From Butyrivibrio sp. MB2005 (GTDB lineage: Bacteria; Bacillota; Clostridia; Lachnospirales; Lachnospiraceae), in assembly GCF_000424285.1 (NCBI RefSeq), contig NZ_AUJP01000019.1, positions 1 through 64,000 of the forward strand: a stretch of DNA of 64,000 nt. The letters are read 5' to 3'. Of this stretch, positions 1-8,813 are shown piece after piece. Below the pieces are notes generated by a model. The model worked only from the letters and a program-made list of their open reading frames with translations, was not told the origin of the DNA and ran no database searches. Position numbers and translations under genes: made by a program. Numbering within the stretch: the stretch's first letter is position 1; every line of letters starts with the position of its first letter.

Positions 1-1641
1 ACTCAAACTTCCCACTTGTAAAAGTGGATTAGTCCCTTGAAAACTCAATAAAGATGCCATGTCAAATATACATCAGGCAGTCAGAGCCTCTTGCATGGGG
101 CTAAGGGCGCTCTGCATATAATCGGGAAGCCCGCCGAGGAATGCATTGATGAACTCAGTCATCTTGGCTTCAGTAGGCTGGAACACAACTGATATAGCCT
201 CAAACAGTGCAGTAAATATGATCTGCATGGAATCATCGAAAGTGATGTCAGCAATCTCATCAACCATGAAGAAGAATATCTCACCGAGACTACGCTGGTC
301 ATCAGAATATCTCCGGTTAATCGCAAGTATCATGTATCTTGTGAAAACAACAGCTATGTGACCACACATTGCATCAAATGAAAGACCACGATATTCCTTC
401 ACAAGATGAAGATAACTCTTGCATGTCTTGAAGAAGACCTCTATGGCCCATCTTTTTCCATATTGAGCAATGATCTCTTCTTCAGAAAGGCTCATGTCAG
501 TGCAAATTATAGCAAGCCAGTCCTTCCTGTTGGATCGATTCCTTACATAAACAATCTTTGCCTCTATGGGGTTAAGACCACGTACCTTATCTTCTTTTCC
601 AAGCATCACATCTACAGAAAGAAGATATTTGGAGCGGCCGCGACGTTTTCTGTTGCGTGAGTAGATCTGCTTTACATTAAGCTTTTCTTCCCCAACAAGA
701 TAATTGATTTTGGAACTCTTCTTAATCATGGCAATGGTATCAAGGCCCATCTTCTTGATTCGCTGTATGTTAACCGGTTCCGAGAACCAACTGTCGAACA
801 GAACATACTTGGCACTATGACCTGCTTTTACAGCATTTTCAAGAAGCTGCATAACAACATCTGTAGATTTAGTTTGAGACTGCTCGCGTCTGCGATAAGC
901 CAATGTTCTGTGGTCAAAGTCTTTTGCTGAGTTGAAACGGTTCTTTTCATTTGTTGAACTAAGCAGGCAGAAGTCAATCGGAAGGAAAGTTGCTCCATCT
1001 GACCAACCAAGTGTCAGGAGCCTGAAGCCTTTTTTATAACCTTTGCCACAGTGATCAAAAACTCGTGATAAAAGCTCAACATTCTTAGAACGAGACCTGT
1101 CAAACAGGCTGTCATCAATAACAAAAGCATCACGACGCTCCTTGCTGGTAAGATCTCTGAGCATGTTGTTGATTATGTCAGCAGAGAGCTCAATTGTGTA
1201 CTTCTGCCAGTTGGCCTTTGGATTGTCAAGAAAGCGATATACTGCGTTCTTGGAAAATGCCTCAGTGAACTTCCCCTGATGCATTTGCATATACATGCTC
1301 TTGTTCATAAAAACAAGCTTAAGCAGATATGTAAAGATGACACTTATTGCAACGCCTCTGGCTTTGCCTGCGCCACATCTGTAAAGGTGTTTCACAACCT
1401 CAAACTTAGAGATGAAGGAATCCACTGACCGATTTAGATCATTGTTCTGAATCATTTCATCGGAATAGTCAGTTTTCAGGTTATGTGATACAATAGACAT
1501 GGCGCACCTCGCTTATTTGCTAGTATTTTTGTTTCTCGTCAATTCAATTATACCGCAAATACTGGGCTTGCGCCTTTTTAGATGGCATTTTTATTGAGTT
1601 TTCAAGGTTCAACTGTCAATTCCCAAGTGGGAAGTTTGAGT
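1..1641 (-). mobile_element. IS4-family insertion sequence with 60-bp bipartite terminal inverted repeats
   Basis: One transposase gene lies between inverted ends. The outer 18 bp are perfect inverted repeats (1-18 against 1624-1641). After a non-conserved 16-bp gap on each side, an inner 26-bp block matches with one mismatch (35-60 against 1582-1607), so the ends are 60-bp bipartite repeats in equal register. The left end coincides with base 1, so the left flank and any target-site duplication cannot be checked, and the element could extend slightly upstream. The right end sits 36 bp before the start codon of a histidine kinase gene and so separates that operon from whatever lay upstream. 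Confidence 0.9.
73..1500 (-). CDS. IS4-family DDE transposase
   Basis: A 475-residue transposase that would cut and join the element's ends. The RNase H-like catalytic core is visible: first Asp in VIDDSLFD (about D129/D130), second Asp in YVLFDSWF (D236), and the IS4 signature Y347-x2-R350-x3-E354-x6-K361, which contains the catalytic Glu. The frame is intact from the ATG at 1500, preceded on the minus strand by a GAGGTG ribosome binding site. Length and YREK spacing fit the IS4 superfamily; I cannot assign a named IS. With complete ends and an unbroken frame the element may still be active. Confidence 0.93.
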   Translation of the reverse strand: MSIVSHNLKTDYSDEMIQNNDLNRSVDSFISKFEVVKHLYRCGAGKARGVAISVIFTYLLKLVFMNKSMYMQMHQGKFTEAFSKNAVYRFLDNPKANWQKYTIELSADIINNMLRDLTSKERRDAFVIDDSLFDRSRSKNVELLSRVFDHCGKGYKKGFRLLTLGWSDGATFLPIDFCLLSSTNEKNRFNSAKDFDHRTLAYRRREQSQTKSTDVVMQLLENAVKAGHSAKYVLFDSWFSEPVNIQRIKKMGLDTIAMIKKSSKINYLVGEEKLNVKQIYSRNRKRRGRSKYLLSVDVMLGKEDKVRGLNPIEAKIVYVRNRSNRKDWLAIICTDMSLSEEEIIAQYGKRWAIEVFFKTCKSYLHLVKEYRGLSFDAMCGHIAVVFTRYMILAINRRYSDDQRSLGEIFFFMVDEIADITFDDSMQIIFTALFEAISVVFQPTEAKMTEFINAFLGGLPDYMQSALSPMQEALTA

Positions 1642-1677
1642 ATATAAATTCTAAAAGTTGCTAAATGGAGTGAGGGT

Positions 1678-3108
1678 ATGAAACTTAATCTGAAATGGAT
1701 GCGGGATTATGAACAGCTCCGCAAGGAAAAGGAAAATGCTGAGCTTGAAGCGGAACGCAAGATGGAGTATTTTGCCAGCGTTGCGCATGAGATCAGAACG
1801 CCCATCAATGCCATTATGGGTTATGATGAGCTGATCCTTCGTGAGTACAACGATCCTGCCCTCAGACAGTATGCCAGCAGTATCAGATCTGCTGCTAATA
1901 CTCTTTTGTCCATAATAAATGATTCCCTTGATTATTCCAGAATACAAGCAGGGAAAATGCGCCTTTTTCCCGCAGAGTACGACCTTGGTGCTGTAATAGA
2001 AGAGCTGGCTGAGATGATCCGCCCAAGGGCGGCATCCAAAGGCCTTGAACTTAAAAACTATGTAAACGAGCAGACTCCCAGATTCCTCTACGGCGACTGT
2101 GACAGACTTAAGCAGTGCATCATGAATCTTTTGACCAACGCTGTTAAGTACACGGAGGAAGGCGAGATTACTTTTTCTGTTGACTATGAAATGCTTGATG
2201 AAAACAGTGAGCGCGGCAACAGCCAGATGCTTTTGAAAATATCCGTAAGAGATACAGGTATCGGTATCAGAAATGAGGATATGGGCAGACTCTATAGCCC
2301 CTTTGAGAGAATAGAGGAGGAGAAAAATAAATATGTTGAGGGCACAGGCCTTGGTATTTCCATCGTAAAGGAAATCCTCGGACTTATGGGCTCTAAGCTT
2401 GAGCTTGAAAGTGTATACGGCGAGGGCAGTAATTTCCATTTTGCAATTAAGCAGGAAATTATGAAGATGAGTCCAATCGGTGACTTCGAGCAGCTCTATG
2501 CCGAGAATATCGTAAGTAAAGAAAAATATAACACTAAGTTTCTTGCACCGAATGTGAAGATTCTGGTGGTGGATGATGCGGATCTGAACCTCTCTGTTAT
2601 GGAGGAACTATTAAAAGATACCAGAATGCAGGTGGATTCAGCACTTAGCGCTACCACAGGACTTGAGCTTGCATATAAGAGAAAATATGACATTATTTTC
2701 ATAGATCTTAGAATGCCCGGGATGAACGGCGAAGAGATGGTAAGGCTTATAAGGGGTAAGGATTCTGATAGCAAAAGCAAAAGGATAAACAGATGGAAGA
2801 AGGATAAGAAGGGTGATGACAGAAGCGGCGAGCATGCCGGAATAAACAGGAACACGCCCTGTATCGCACTTTCCGGTGGAACACTTCAGGAGATGCAGGA
2901 TAAGCGCGGTTTTGCCGACTATCTGCTAAAACCCGTTTTATATAAGGAACTGGAGGAGGTTCTATTAAAGTACCTTCCTGCAGACAAGGTAAAAACCATC
3001 GATAATTCAAGCAGAAATAAGTCAGCAAGAGAGGCAGACTCAAGAGTTGAGAAAGCTGCCGAGATACTTAGACGCAGACAGAACAAGGAACTGGGAGCGG
3101 GAGAATAA
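1678..3108 (+). CDS. Soluble hybrid histidine kinase with C-terminal receiver
   Basis: A 476-residue cytoplasmic hybrid kinase with no membrane or sensor domain. Order: short charged coiled coil (1-30), HisKA with phospho-acceptor H37 in the AHEIRTP box, HATPase with N box (N150-N154), G1 DTGIGI (192-197) and G2 GTGLGIS (222-228), then a receiver starting near 294 with phospho-acceptor D343 and a lysine in YLLKP. The receiver carries an unusual Lys/Arg-rich insertion after the LIRG helix. The ATG has a good GGAGTGAGGG site. It starts 36 bp after the IS end, but an in-frame TAA at 1645-1647 argues against a longer original frame. It is the only gene of the cluster with an ATPase domain, so it may phosphorylate the downstream proteins in trans (inference). 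Confidence 0.9.
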   Translation: MKLNLKWMRDYEQLRKEKENAELEAERKMEYFASVAHEIRTPINAIMGYDELILREYNDPALRQYASSIRSAANTLLSIINDSLDYSRIQAGKMRLFPAEYDLGAVIEELAEMIRPRAASKGLELKNYVNEQTPRFLYGDCDRLKQCIMNLLTNAVKYTEEGEITFSVDYEMLDENSERGNSQMLLKISVRDTGIGIRNEDMGRLYSPFERIEEEKNKYVEGTGLGISIVKEILGLMGSKLELESVYGEGSNFHFAIKQEIMKMSPIGDFEQLYAENIVSKEKYNTKFLAPNVKILVVDDADLNLSVMEELLKDTRMQVDSALSATTGLELAYKRKYDIIFIDLRMPGMNGEEMVRLIRGKDSDSKSKRINRWKKDKKGDDRSGEHAGINRNTPCIALSGGTLQEMQDKRGFADYLLKPVLYKELEEVLLKYLPADKVKTIDNSSRNKSAREADSRVEKAAEILRRRQNKELGAGE

Positions 3109-3109
3109 A

Positions 3110-4936
3110 TTGGCAACGAAATATAACATTTTTCTGGAGTTATCAGCAATACCCTTTGACGTGATCCTATGCGGGTTTTTCTGGTACAAATATAGAGACA
3201 ACACCAAGATAAACAGGGAGTTCCGCGCTTTCTCAATTCTGGTGCTTTTGGGAACGACAATGGATGTTATCGCCGGAATTTGCATTGGCTATGACGGCGT
3301 AATTCATCCTGCCATTATGTATGTAGTAAACACTCTGAACTATGTTTTGGCAACCTGGGCATCATATCAGTTTGTAAAATATGTAACTGCTTATTCCGGC
3401 TTTGAGTGGAGAAATACCGGAGGCGCAGTTATCAACAGAACGGCATTTCTTATCTATTTTGTACTTCTGATACAGAATCTTTTTACGGGCACAGTTTATA
3501 GCTACGATGCTGCAAGACATTTTGTGCCCGGGGCGTTTTTTAATATTGTTGTGTATATTTATCCGCTGTACTTCATTGTATTTGGCGGCATATATATCCT
3601 AAGTCACAGTGAAAAATACTCATTTGGCATGAAATTGTCGCTGATATTTACCTTCGCATTCACTCTTGCGCTGTATGTAATCCAGATGCTGGTGGATCAG
3701 TACCTGTTGGTTACTTTCTTCGCAGGATCCGCAGCGCTGTTTACCATGTTCCTGACCTTGGAGACCCCTGATTATTCTAAACTTATGAGGACCATGGAAG
3801 AATTGTCCATTTCCAAGAGAGAGCTTGAAGCCTCCGGTATACGAGCAACAGAAGCAAGCCGCGCAAAAAGTAGATTCCTGGCACAGATGTCCAACGAGAT
3901 AAGGACTCCCGTTAACGCCATTATGGGATACAGTAACCTGATCCTGGCAGACACCGGTGAGGACAGTACCAGAGAGTACACTCAGAGAGTAAAAATATCT
4001 GCTAAGAGACTTCTTGTGTTTTTTGAAAACGTCCTTAATTTCGTATCAGAGGAAAATGAGAGTTCATCTCCAAGAAGACTTCCTTCCATGGCAGAGCTGA
4101 TAGAGAGCACTGATGAACAGTCATTTTTGGATGATACGGGTTCCTCATCCCACAAGGTTGTAAGCGGTGCATCCAGAATAAGGATTCTGGTTGTTGACGA
4201 TGCGGAGATGAACGTGGATCTGATGGTCAGAATGCTGAGACCCATGGGCTTTACCGTTGATACTGCATCTAACGGCAAGCAGGCTATCCTTCAGGTAAGA
4301 AAATTTCACTACGATCTCATTTTCATGGATCATCTGATGCCTGTAATGGACGGCGTAACTGCTCTTTCACAGCTTCGGGATGAAAAGCTTTGCGAGAATA
4401 CACCAGTAATCATGCTGACAGCCAATGCCATAACGGGTGAAGAGGAGAAATATTTAAAGAAAGGCTTTGCTGCTTATCTTACAAAGCCCTTTACAGAGAG
4501 CAATATAAGGGACCTTTTGAAGAGATTCCTTCCCATGCCTGAAAGCGGATGGGACGAAGAAGCTGATATAAGCGAATGGGAAGCACTGCAGGAAAAACTT
4601 CCCACTGTCAGAGTTGCGGATGCAAGAAATCATCTGCTTCACGACATAGTTTTATACAGACAGCTCCTTACGGCATTTGCTGAAAACGATGTGTCGGGTG
4701 ACCTTTCCGCAGCCATCAGAAAAGGCGATTACACGGTATGCAGGGCTCTTATCAGAGAGCAGCGAGACTGTGCTGTTTTCCTTGGAGCAGAGAGTCTTGT
4801 GAAAAAAGCGGACAGGCTAGAAGTTCTTCTTAAAAAGAGTGAATTCGAACTTATGAGAGAAAGAATCGGATCCTTTGTTGCAGAGAAAAATCTACTGGCA
4901 GATCAGATCCGTATGATAGGTGAGAGCGTTGAGTAA
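3110..4936 (+). CDS. Seven-TM phosphorelay protein with degenerate DHp and Hpt and one receiver
   Basis: About 608 residues from the TTG at 3110, placed 1 bp after the previous stop and preceded by GGGAG; a longer frame from 3047 would overlap the kinase gene and lacks such a site. Order: seven hydrophobic segments (1-225), linker, HisKA-like dimerisation helices, receiver with D407, then an Hpt-like helical bundle. There is no HATPase domain. The H-box His is replaced by Asn (N262 in MSNEIRTP). The Hpt site aligns without gaps to the downstream paralogue (VHALKSTARTIGA) but reads IREQRDCAVFLGA, with Arg549 in place of His. Only the receiver Asp remains phosphorylatable. Closest relative in the window is the protein at 5320. 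Confidence 0.85.
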   Translation: MATKYNIFLELSAIPFDVILCGFFWYKYRDNTKINREFRAFSILVLLGTTMDVIAGICIGYDGVIHPAIMYVVNTLNYVLATWASYQFVKYVTAYSGFEWRNTGGAVINRTAFLIYFVLLIQNLFTGTVYSYDAARHFVPGAFFNIVVYIYPLYFIVFGGIYILSHSEKYSFGMKLSLIFTFAFTLALYVIQMLVDQYLLVTFFAGSAALFTMFLTLETPDYSKLMRTMEELSISKRELEASGIRATEASRAKSRFLAQMSNEIRTPVNAIMGYSNLILADTGEDSTREYTQRVKISAKRLLVFFENVLNFVSEENESSSPRRLPSMAELIESTDEQSFLDDTGSSSHKVVSGASRIRILVVDDAEMNVDLMVRMLRPMGFTVDTASNGKQAILQVRKFHYDLIFMDHLMPVMDGVTALSQLRDEKLCENTPVIMLTANAITGEEEKYLKKGFAAYLTKPFTESNIRDLLKRFLPMPESGWDEEADISEWEALQEKLPTVRVADARNHLLHDIVLYRQLLTAFAENDVSGDLSAAIRKGDYTVCRALIREQRDCAVFLGAESLVKKADRLEVLLKKSEFELMRERIGSFVAEKNLLADQIRMIGESVE

Positions 4937-5300
4937 AAAAATCCTTGCGGTGGATGATTCCGTTGTTGAGACCATGTATTTAAAGGGGCTTGCCGGAAAA
5001 ATCGATGACGTAACATTTGAATATGCAAGTAGCCATGAGGAGGCCATAAAACTCTGCAGTCAGGAGAAGTTTGGTCTTATTCTCATTGATGAGTGCATGC
5101 CGGATGGCGATGCCTTTGGACTTTTGGCTGCCATAAGAGAACTGGATGATATAAACACCAAAACGCCTGCCCTTGCCATGGGAAGCTCCTCTGATTTTTC
5201 CGGGGAGGAATACCTTGAAAAAACAGGCTTTGCCAATTATCTCGAAAAACCGGTGGACTTTTATATGTTAAAAGCTGCCATATCATTGTATTCATTATGA
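4929..5300 (+). CDS. Stand-alone receiver (CheY-like) domain protein
   Basis: About 123 residues forming a single response-regulator receiver. The DD pair occurs in LAVDDS, the phospho-acceptor Asp in LILIDECMPDGD and the conserved lysine in YLEKP; the switch position is Ser/Gly-rich (AMGSSS). There is no output domain, so it would act as a phosphate sink or shuttle, or bind partners. I chose the TTG at 4929 because AGGTGAG lies just upstream; the in-frame GTG at 4920 has no Shine-Dalgarno sequence. It overlaps the previous stop by 8 bp, so translation is probably coupled. Confidence 0.8.
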   Translation: MSKKILAVDDSVVETMYLKGLAGKIDDVTFEYASSHEEAIKLCSQEKFGLILIDECMPDGDAFGLLAAIRELDDINTKTPALAMGSSSDFSGEEYLEKTGFANYLEKPVDFYMLKAAISLYSL

Positions 5301-5319
5301 ATTTCGGGGGAAGAAAAAG

Positions 5320-7800
5320 ATGATAATCGATCCAAGATATGAGATTGCTGCTGTATTTTTTGATCTTGTAATATGTGCATTTGTTAATCTCATTTATACG
5401 GACTCATCGAAATCAACCAAAGCGTTCAGAAAACTCGCGGCATATCTCACAATCGCGACTATTATTGATGCCCTGACCTGCATAGCCATCGGAATGGGAT
5501 CGCAGCTGTCCGTTTTTTCGCATTATCTGCTGCACTCGCTGAATATATTATCATCCACGCTGGCGTCTGCATCCTATGTGGAATACGTTATAGCCTGTGT
5601 AAATGTTGATCCGAGAAAGCTTGCTTTTAACAAGATAAATCTCGCCATATTTGTTGTGCAGGTATTCCTGGTTCTTCAAAATGTTCTTACAGGATACGTC
5701 TTTTCATATACCGTGGAAGGCGGCTATGTTCATGGGATGTTTTTCTATGTGGCATCTGCCATTATTCCGCTGTACTATCTGATTCTGGCATCGGGGTTTG
5801 TGGCCGTTAACAAATCAAGCTATACCATGCTGCAGCTTGTAAGTATGGCGATTTCCACAGTTGTGCTTGTAACGGTATACATGGCTCAGATTTTCGTCTT
5901 TAAATCAGCATCACTTGCCTTTTTTGCGGCATCGCTGGCGCTGCTGATGCTGTTTTTTACATTGGAGACTCCCGATTTTCACAGACTTGAAAAGACCATC
6001 GCCAAGCTGGAAAAAGCTGAGAAGGAAGCCCTTGAAGCAAGGAGAAGAGCTGAGGAAGCAAATGATGTAAAAAGTGAGTTCCTCTCTCAGATGTCCCATG
6101 AGATCAGAACTCCCATCAACTCAATCCTTGGCTTTAACAATTTCATCCTGGAAAATACCAAAGAAAATCTAACCTCCGAGTATGCGTCCAAGATAAAGAG
6201 CGCAGGAGAGAATCTGCTGGCATTTTTCAATAACCTCTTAAGTCTCATATCCCAGAGCGGTGATGAGGAAGTTGATATTAAGAGCCTTTTTGAGTACACA
6301 TCCCTTATCGATAATGATACGGACGAGGTTCTGGTGCCCATTATGCCTAAAGCTTCTGTTCTTGTGGTGGATGATAATGCCATGAATGTGGACCTTCTTC
6401 TCAGGATCCTCAAAAAGACCGAGGTTATCACAGATACGGCAGCTGACGGCCAAAAGGCTCTGATGAAGCTTAGGAAAAAGAACTATGACCTTATCATAAT
6501 GGACTACATGATGCCTATTATGGACGGCGTTGAGACCCTCAGTATCATGCGTGAAGAGAGGCTTTGCCCCGGATCTCCTGTTGTAATGCTGACAGCAGGC
6601 GGCCTTCGCGGAGATGAGGAGCGCTTTAAGGAACTTGGTTTTGATGCATACCTTACAAAGCCTGTTGTTGCCAACACCCTTTATGAGCTTCTTGCGGATA
6701 TAATGCCTCTTGAACTGATCGAGCAGAGAGTATCTCTTGAGCATCTGTTTTATAAGGAGAAAAAGGGAGAGCTCGAAACGGCAGCACCGCCTGCTAAAAA
6801 GAGGAGCCTTGCTGAGATATTCACTGATCTTGATACCAAGGCGGGACTTAATTACTGCATGGATGATGAGGAATTCTATCTCTCACAGCTTGAGATGTTC
6901 GTAGATAGCGGTAAAGGTGATGAACTTGAAGGATTCTGCAATGAAAAGGATTATGATAATTACCTGATCTCCGTTCATGCCCTTAAGAGTACTGCCAGAA
7001 CCATCGGTGCCAATGCCCTGGCTGATGAGGCTCTTGCTCTTGAAAATGCCATAAAAGAAGGAAGGACTGAGGCTGTTGATTCAGATCACGGACAGCTTAA
7101 GATCCATTTTGATGAGCTTTCAGAAAAGCTTAGAAGCGGCCTTGATGAGTATAAAAACCAGAGTTCTGCTCCCGCACTGCCGCAGGATTCTGCAATTCCT
7201 GAGATTGCACTATCTGCAAGAGACCAGGCAGAGCAGAAAAACCTGTCGCTCCAGATACTTCTCGCTCTGGCAAATACTGTGGATGCAAGGGAAGTAAGCG
7301 GCAATGGACGTTCCATGCGAGTTGCCAAATACGCAACTGAGATCGCAAGGCGTTTTGGTAAAAGCGATGAGGAGCTTAAGGATATTTATTCCATGGCCCT
7401 TGTGCATGATATAGGAAAACTTATTATCCCCGAGAAAATCTTAAGAAAGCCTGACAGTCTCACAGAGGATGAGTCTGAGATAGTAAGGCAGCACCCTGTA
7501 ATCGGCTACGAGATTCTAAGAAACGTATCAGAGCTTCCCGGCCTTGCTACAGGTGCCAGATGGCATCACGAGAGATATGACGGAACAGGCTATCCTGACG
7601 GACTTGTGGGAGATGAGATACCCATTGAAGCCCGCATAATCGGAATAGCAGATGCCTATGATGCCATGACAAGTGAGCGCCCCTATGCGCCTGTTATGCC
7701 GCCTACCCGCATAATAAAAGAGCTGGAGCGAAACAAGGGAGTTCAGTTCGATCCGGCTCTTGTGGATATTCTTATTCAGATGATTAATGAAAGTATGTGA
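5320..7800 (+). CDS. Seven-TM DHp-receiver-Hpt-HD-GYP phosphorelay protein
   Basis: An 826-residue membrane protein. Order: seven TM segments (1-220), coiled coil rich in Glu/Ala/Arg, HisKA dimerisation helices with intact H260 (MSHEIRTP), no HATPase domain, receiver with D395, Hpt domain with H553 (VHALKSTA), and a C-terminal HD-GYP domain with H696-D697 (VHDIGK) and H749-H750 followed by DGTGYP. HD-GYP proteins hydrolyse c-di-GMP in the cytoplasm, so this protein probably couples a phosphorelay to c-di-GMP removal. It needs a kinase in trans; the soluble hybrid kinase at 1678 is the obvious candidate (inference). The ATG follows GGGGGAAG. The gene ends 1 bp before the convergent LytTR gene. 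Confidence 0.88.
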   Translation: MIIDPRYEIAAVFFDLVICAFVNLIYTDSSKSTKAFRKLAAYLTIATIIDALTCIAIGMGSQLSVFSHYLLHSLNILSSTLASASYVEYVIACVNVDPRKLAFNKINLAIFVVQVFLVLQNVLTGYVFSYTVEGGYVHGMFFYVASAIIPLYYLILASGFVAVNKSSYTMLQLVSMAISTVVLVTVYMAQIFVFKSASLAFFAASLALLMLFFTLETPDFHRLEKTIAKLEKAEKEALEARRRAEEANDVKSEFLSQMSHEIRTPINSILGFNNFILENTKENLTSEYASKIKSAGENLLAFFNNLLSLISQSGDEEVDIKSLFEYTSLIDNDTDEVLVPIMPKASVLVVDDNAMNVDLLLRILKKTEVITDTAADGQKALMKLRKKNYDLIIMDYMMPIMDGVETLSIMREERLCPGSPVVMLTAGGLRGDEERFKELGFDAYLTKPVVANTLYELLADIMPLELIEQRVSLEHLFYKEKKGELETAAPPAKKRSLAEIFTDLDTKAGLNYCMDDEEFYLSQLEMFVDSGKGDELEGFCNEKDYDNYLISVHALKSTARTIGANALADEALALENAIKEGRTEAVDSDHGQLKIHFDELSEKLRSGLDEYKNQSSAPALPQDSAIPEIALSARDQAEQKNLSLQILLALANTVDAREVSGNGRSMRVAKYATEIARRFGKSDEELKDIYSMALVHDIGKLIIPEKILRKPDSLTEDESEIVRQHPVIGYEILRNVSELPGLATGARWHHERYDGTGYPDGLVGDEIPIEARIIGIADAYDAMTSERPYAPVMPPTRIIKELERNKGVQFDPALVDILIQMINESM

Positions 7801-7801
7801 T

Positions 7802-8524
7802 TTAGCTTAAGGAATTCATGGCATAATCTGCCAGAAGTCTTGCAGCTTCGCGCATACTCTCGCGGCGAATGTGAACAGTATCGCCGTCCTTCATGACAAA
7901 CATTTGCAAATCCTTATCCACGCTCTTTACATGAGCGATGTTAACAAGAAAGCTCTTGTGAGTCCGCATGAAAGTGTCATCAGGAGTCTGTGCTTCGATA
8001 TCGTCAAGCTTGCCGGTGAACTGAAGCACCGCTCCGTTGGCCATGTGCATGAAAATAGTGTGGGTATTCTGCTCCACATAACATATCTTTTCATAGGAAA
8101 AGGTCATGTCCTTGCCGTTAATACGCACAGTGACACCGCCCTGTCCGCCCTTCATCTGCTGGGCAAGGGTCAAAACCTCTGATACCTCCGTGGGATCAAA
8201 GGGCTTCATAAGATATCGGATGACTCTGTTTTTATATCCCTCCATTGCATAGTCGCGACTGGAGGTAGCAAATGCGATGGGAACTGAAGCGTCGATGGCT
8301 CTAATCTTGGTAGTAGCATCAACTCCGCCCATTCCGGGCATCAATATATCCATGAAAATAAGATCATATATTCCGGGACGAAATGCATTAATGAATGCTT
8401 CTCCTGATTCAAAAAGGTCGACCTGAGAACCTGGAAGAATTTTGTCGACCAAAAACTGAAGTTGTCTGCGCTGAGCCTGTTCATCGTCGCAGACCGCTAT
8501 TTTTAATGTGTTAGATTCGCTCAT
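7802..8524 (-). CDS. LytTR-family response regulator
   Basis: A 240-residue response regulator. An N-terminal receiver (acidic pair in VCDDE, phospho-acceptor D59 in FMDILMP, lysine in YLMKP) is followed by a LytTR DNA-binding domain (about 135-235) with the typical FMRTHKSFLVNI segment. LytTR regulators usually activate nearby promoters, often for secreted or surface proteins. It is convergent with the phosphorelay cluster and divergent from the small surface protein gene at 8814, whose promoter region carries a candidate operator repeated before the giant surface protein. No dedicated LytS/AgrC-type kinase is adjacent, so input may come from the phosphorelay cluster (inference). Confidence 0.9.
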   Translation of the reverse strand: MSESNTLKIAVCDDEQAQRRQLQFLVDKILPGSQVDLFESGEAFINAFRPGIYDLIFMDILMPGMGGVDATTKIRAIDASVPIAFATSSRDYAMEGYKNRVIRYLMKPFDPTEVSEVLTLAQQMKGGQGGVTVRINGKDMTFSYEKICYVEQNTHTIFMHMANGAVLQFTGKLDDIEAQTPDDTFMRTHKSFLVNIAHVKSVDKDLQMFVMKDGDTVHIRRESMREAARLLADYAMNSLS

Positions 8525-8598
8525 AAGAAAGTATCGCTCCTTTATTAAATATATTATATTTCATGCGGAAAATTTGGGCAAGAGCACAAAAATCTGAA

Positions 8599-8669
8599 TT
8601 GTCAAGTACGAGTTTTGAACAAAACTGTTCATTTTCCGTAAACAATCTATCATCTTGGCAGATTATAAT
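8599..8669 (+). promoter_or_regulatory. Promoter with 47-bp shared operator, copy 1
   Basis: Bases 8599-8645 match 11278-11324 at 43 of 47 positions. The block contains two inverted half-sites of form TACG-N5-TGAA (8607-8619 and, on the other strand, 8628-8640), centres 21 bp apart. After exactly 18 bp comes TATAAT (8664-8669). There is no good -35 box where one is expected, which suits an activated promoter. The adjacent LytTR regulator is the likeliest ligand (inference). Confidence 0.75.
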
Positions 8670-8686
8670 ATAAGAGCAGTTAATAT

Positions 8687-8790
8687 GTATTTTATCTTTG
8701 CGAGATAAAATACAATTATGCGCAACTCGCGGAAATGTATTTATTGCTTTGCAATCCGCTCGTGCGCGAAAGAGTCGCAAGCGACTCTTT
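8687..8790 (+). ncRNA. Structured repeat element, copy A (5' UTR of the small surface protein gene)
   Basis: Three consecutive hairpins: a perfect 11-bp stem (8687-8697 with 8703-8713), a middle stem-loop beginning at ATGCGC (8718) with an inner ATTGC/GCAAT stem (8743-8755), and a perfect 10-bp stem with an AA loop (8769-8778 with 8781-8790). It lies between the TATAAT box and the ribosome binding site of the gene at 8814. Related copies are at 18855-18978 and 38243-38379. The last stem differs from copy B by paired changes, which supports a folded RNA. Whether it is a riboswitch-like leader or a dispersed repeat is unknown. Confidence 0.55.
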
Positions 8791-8813
8791 ATTCTTATTT
8801 AGGTGATGGGGAG

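Noticed and set aside
1651-2439. Minus-strand 262-residue frame opposite the hybrid kinase
   Set aside because: The sense strand carries clear H, N, G1 and G2 boxes; the antisense frame has no recognisable domain.
1678-3108. 5'-truncated kinase pseudogene created by the IS
   Set aside because: An in-frame stop lies at 1645-1647, only a few bases past the IS end, and the ATG has its own strong ribosome binding site, so the short form is probably native.
8525-8813. c-di-GMP (GEMM) riboswitch upstream of the cyclase operon
   Set aside because: The conserved GEMM core sequences were not found; the hairpins there belong to the three-copy repeat family instead.
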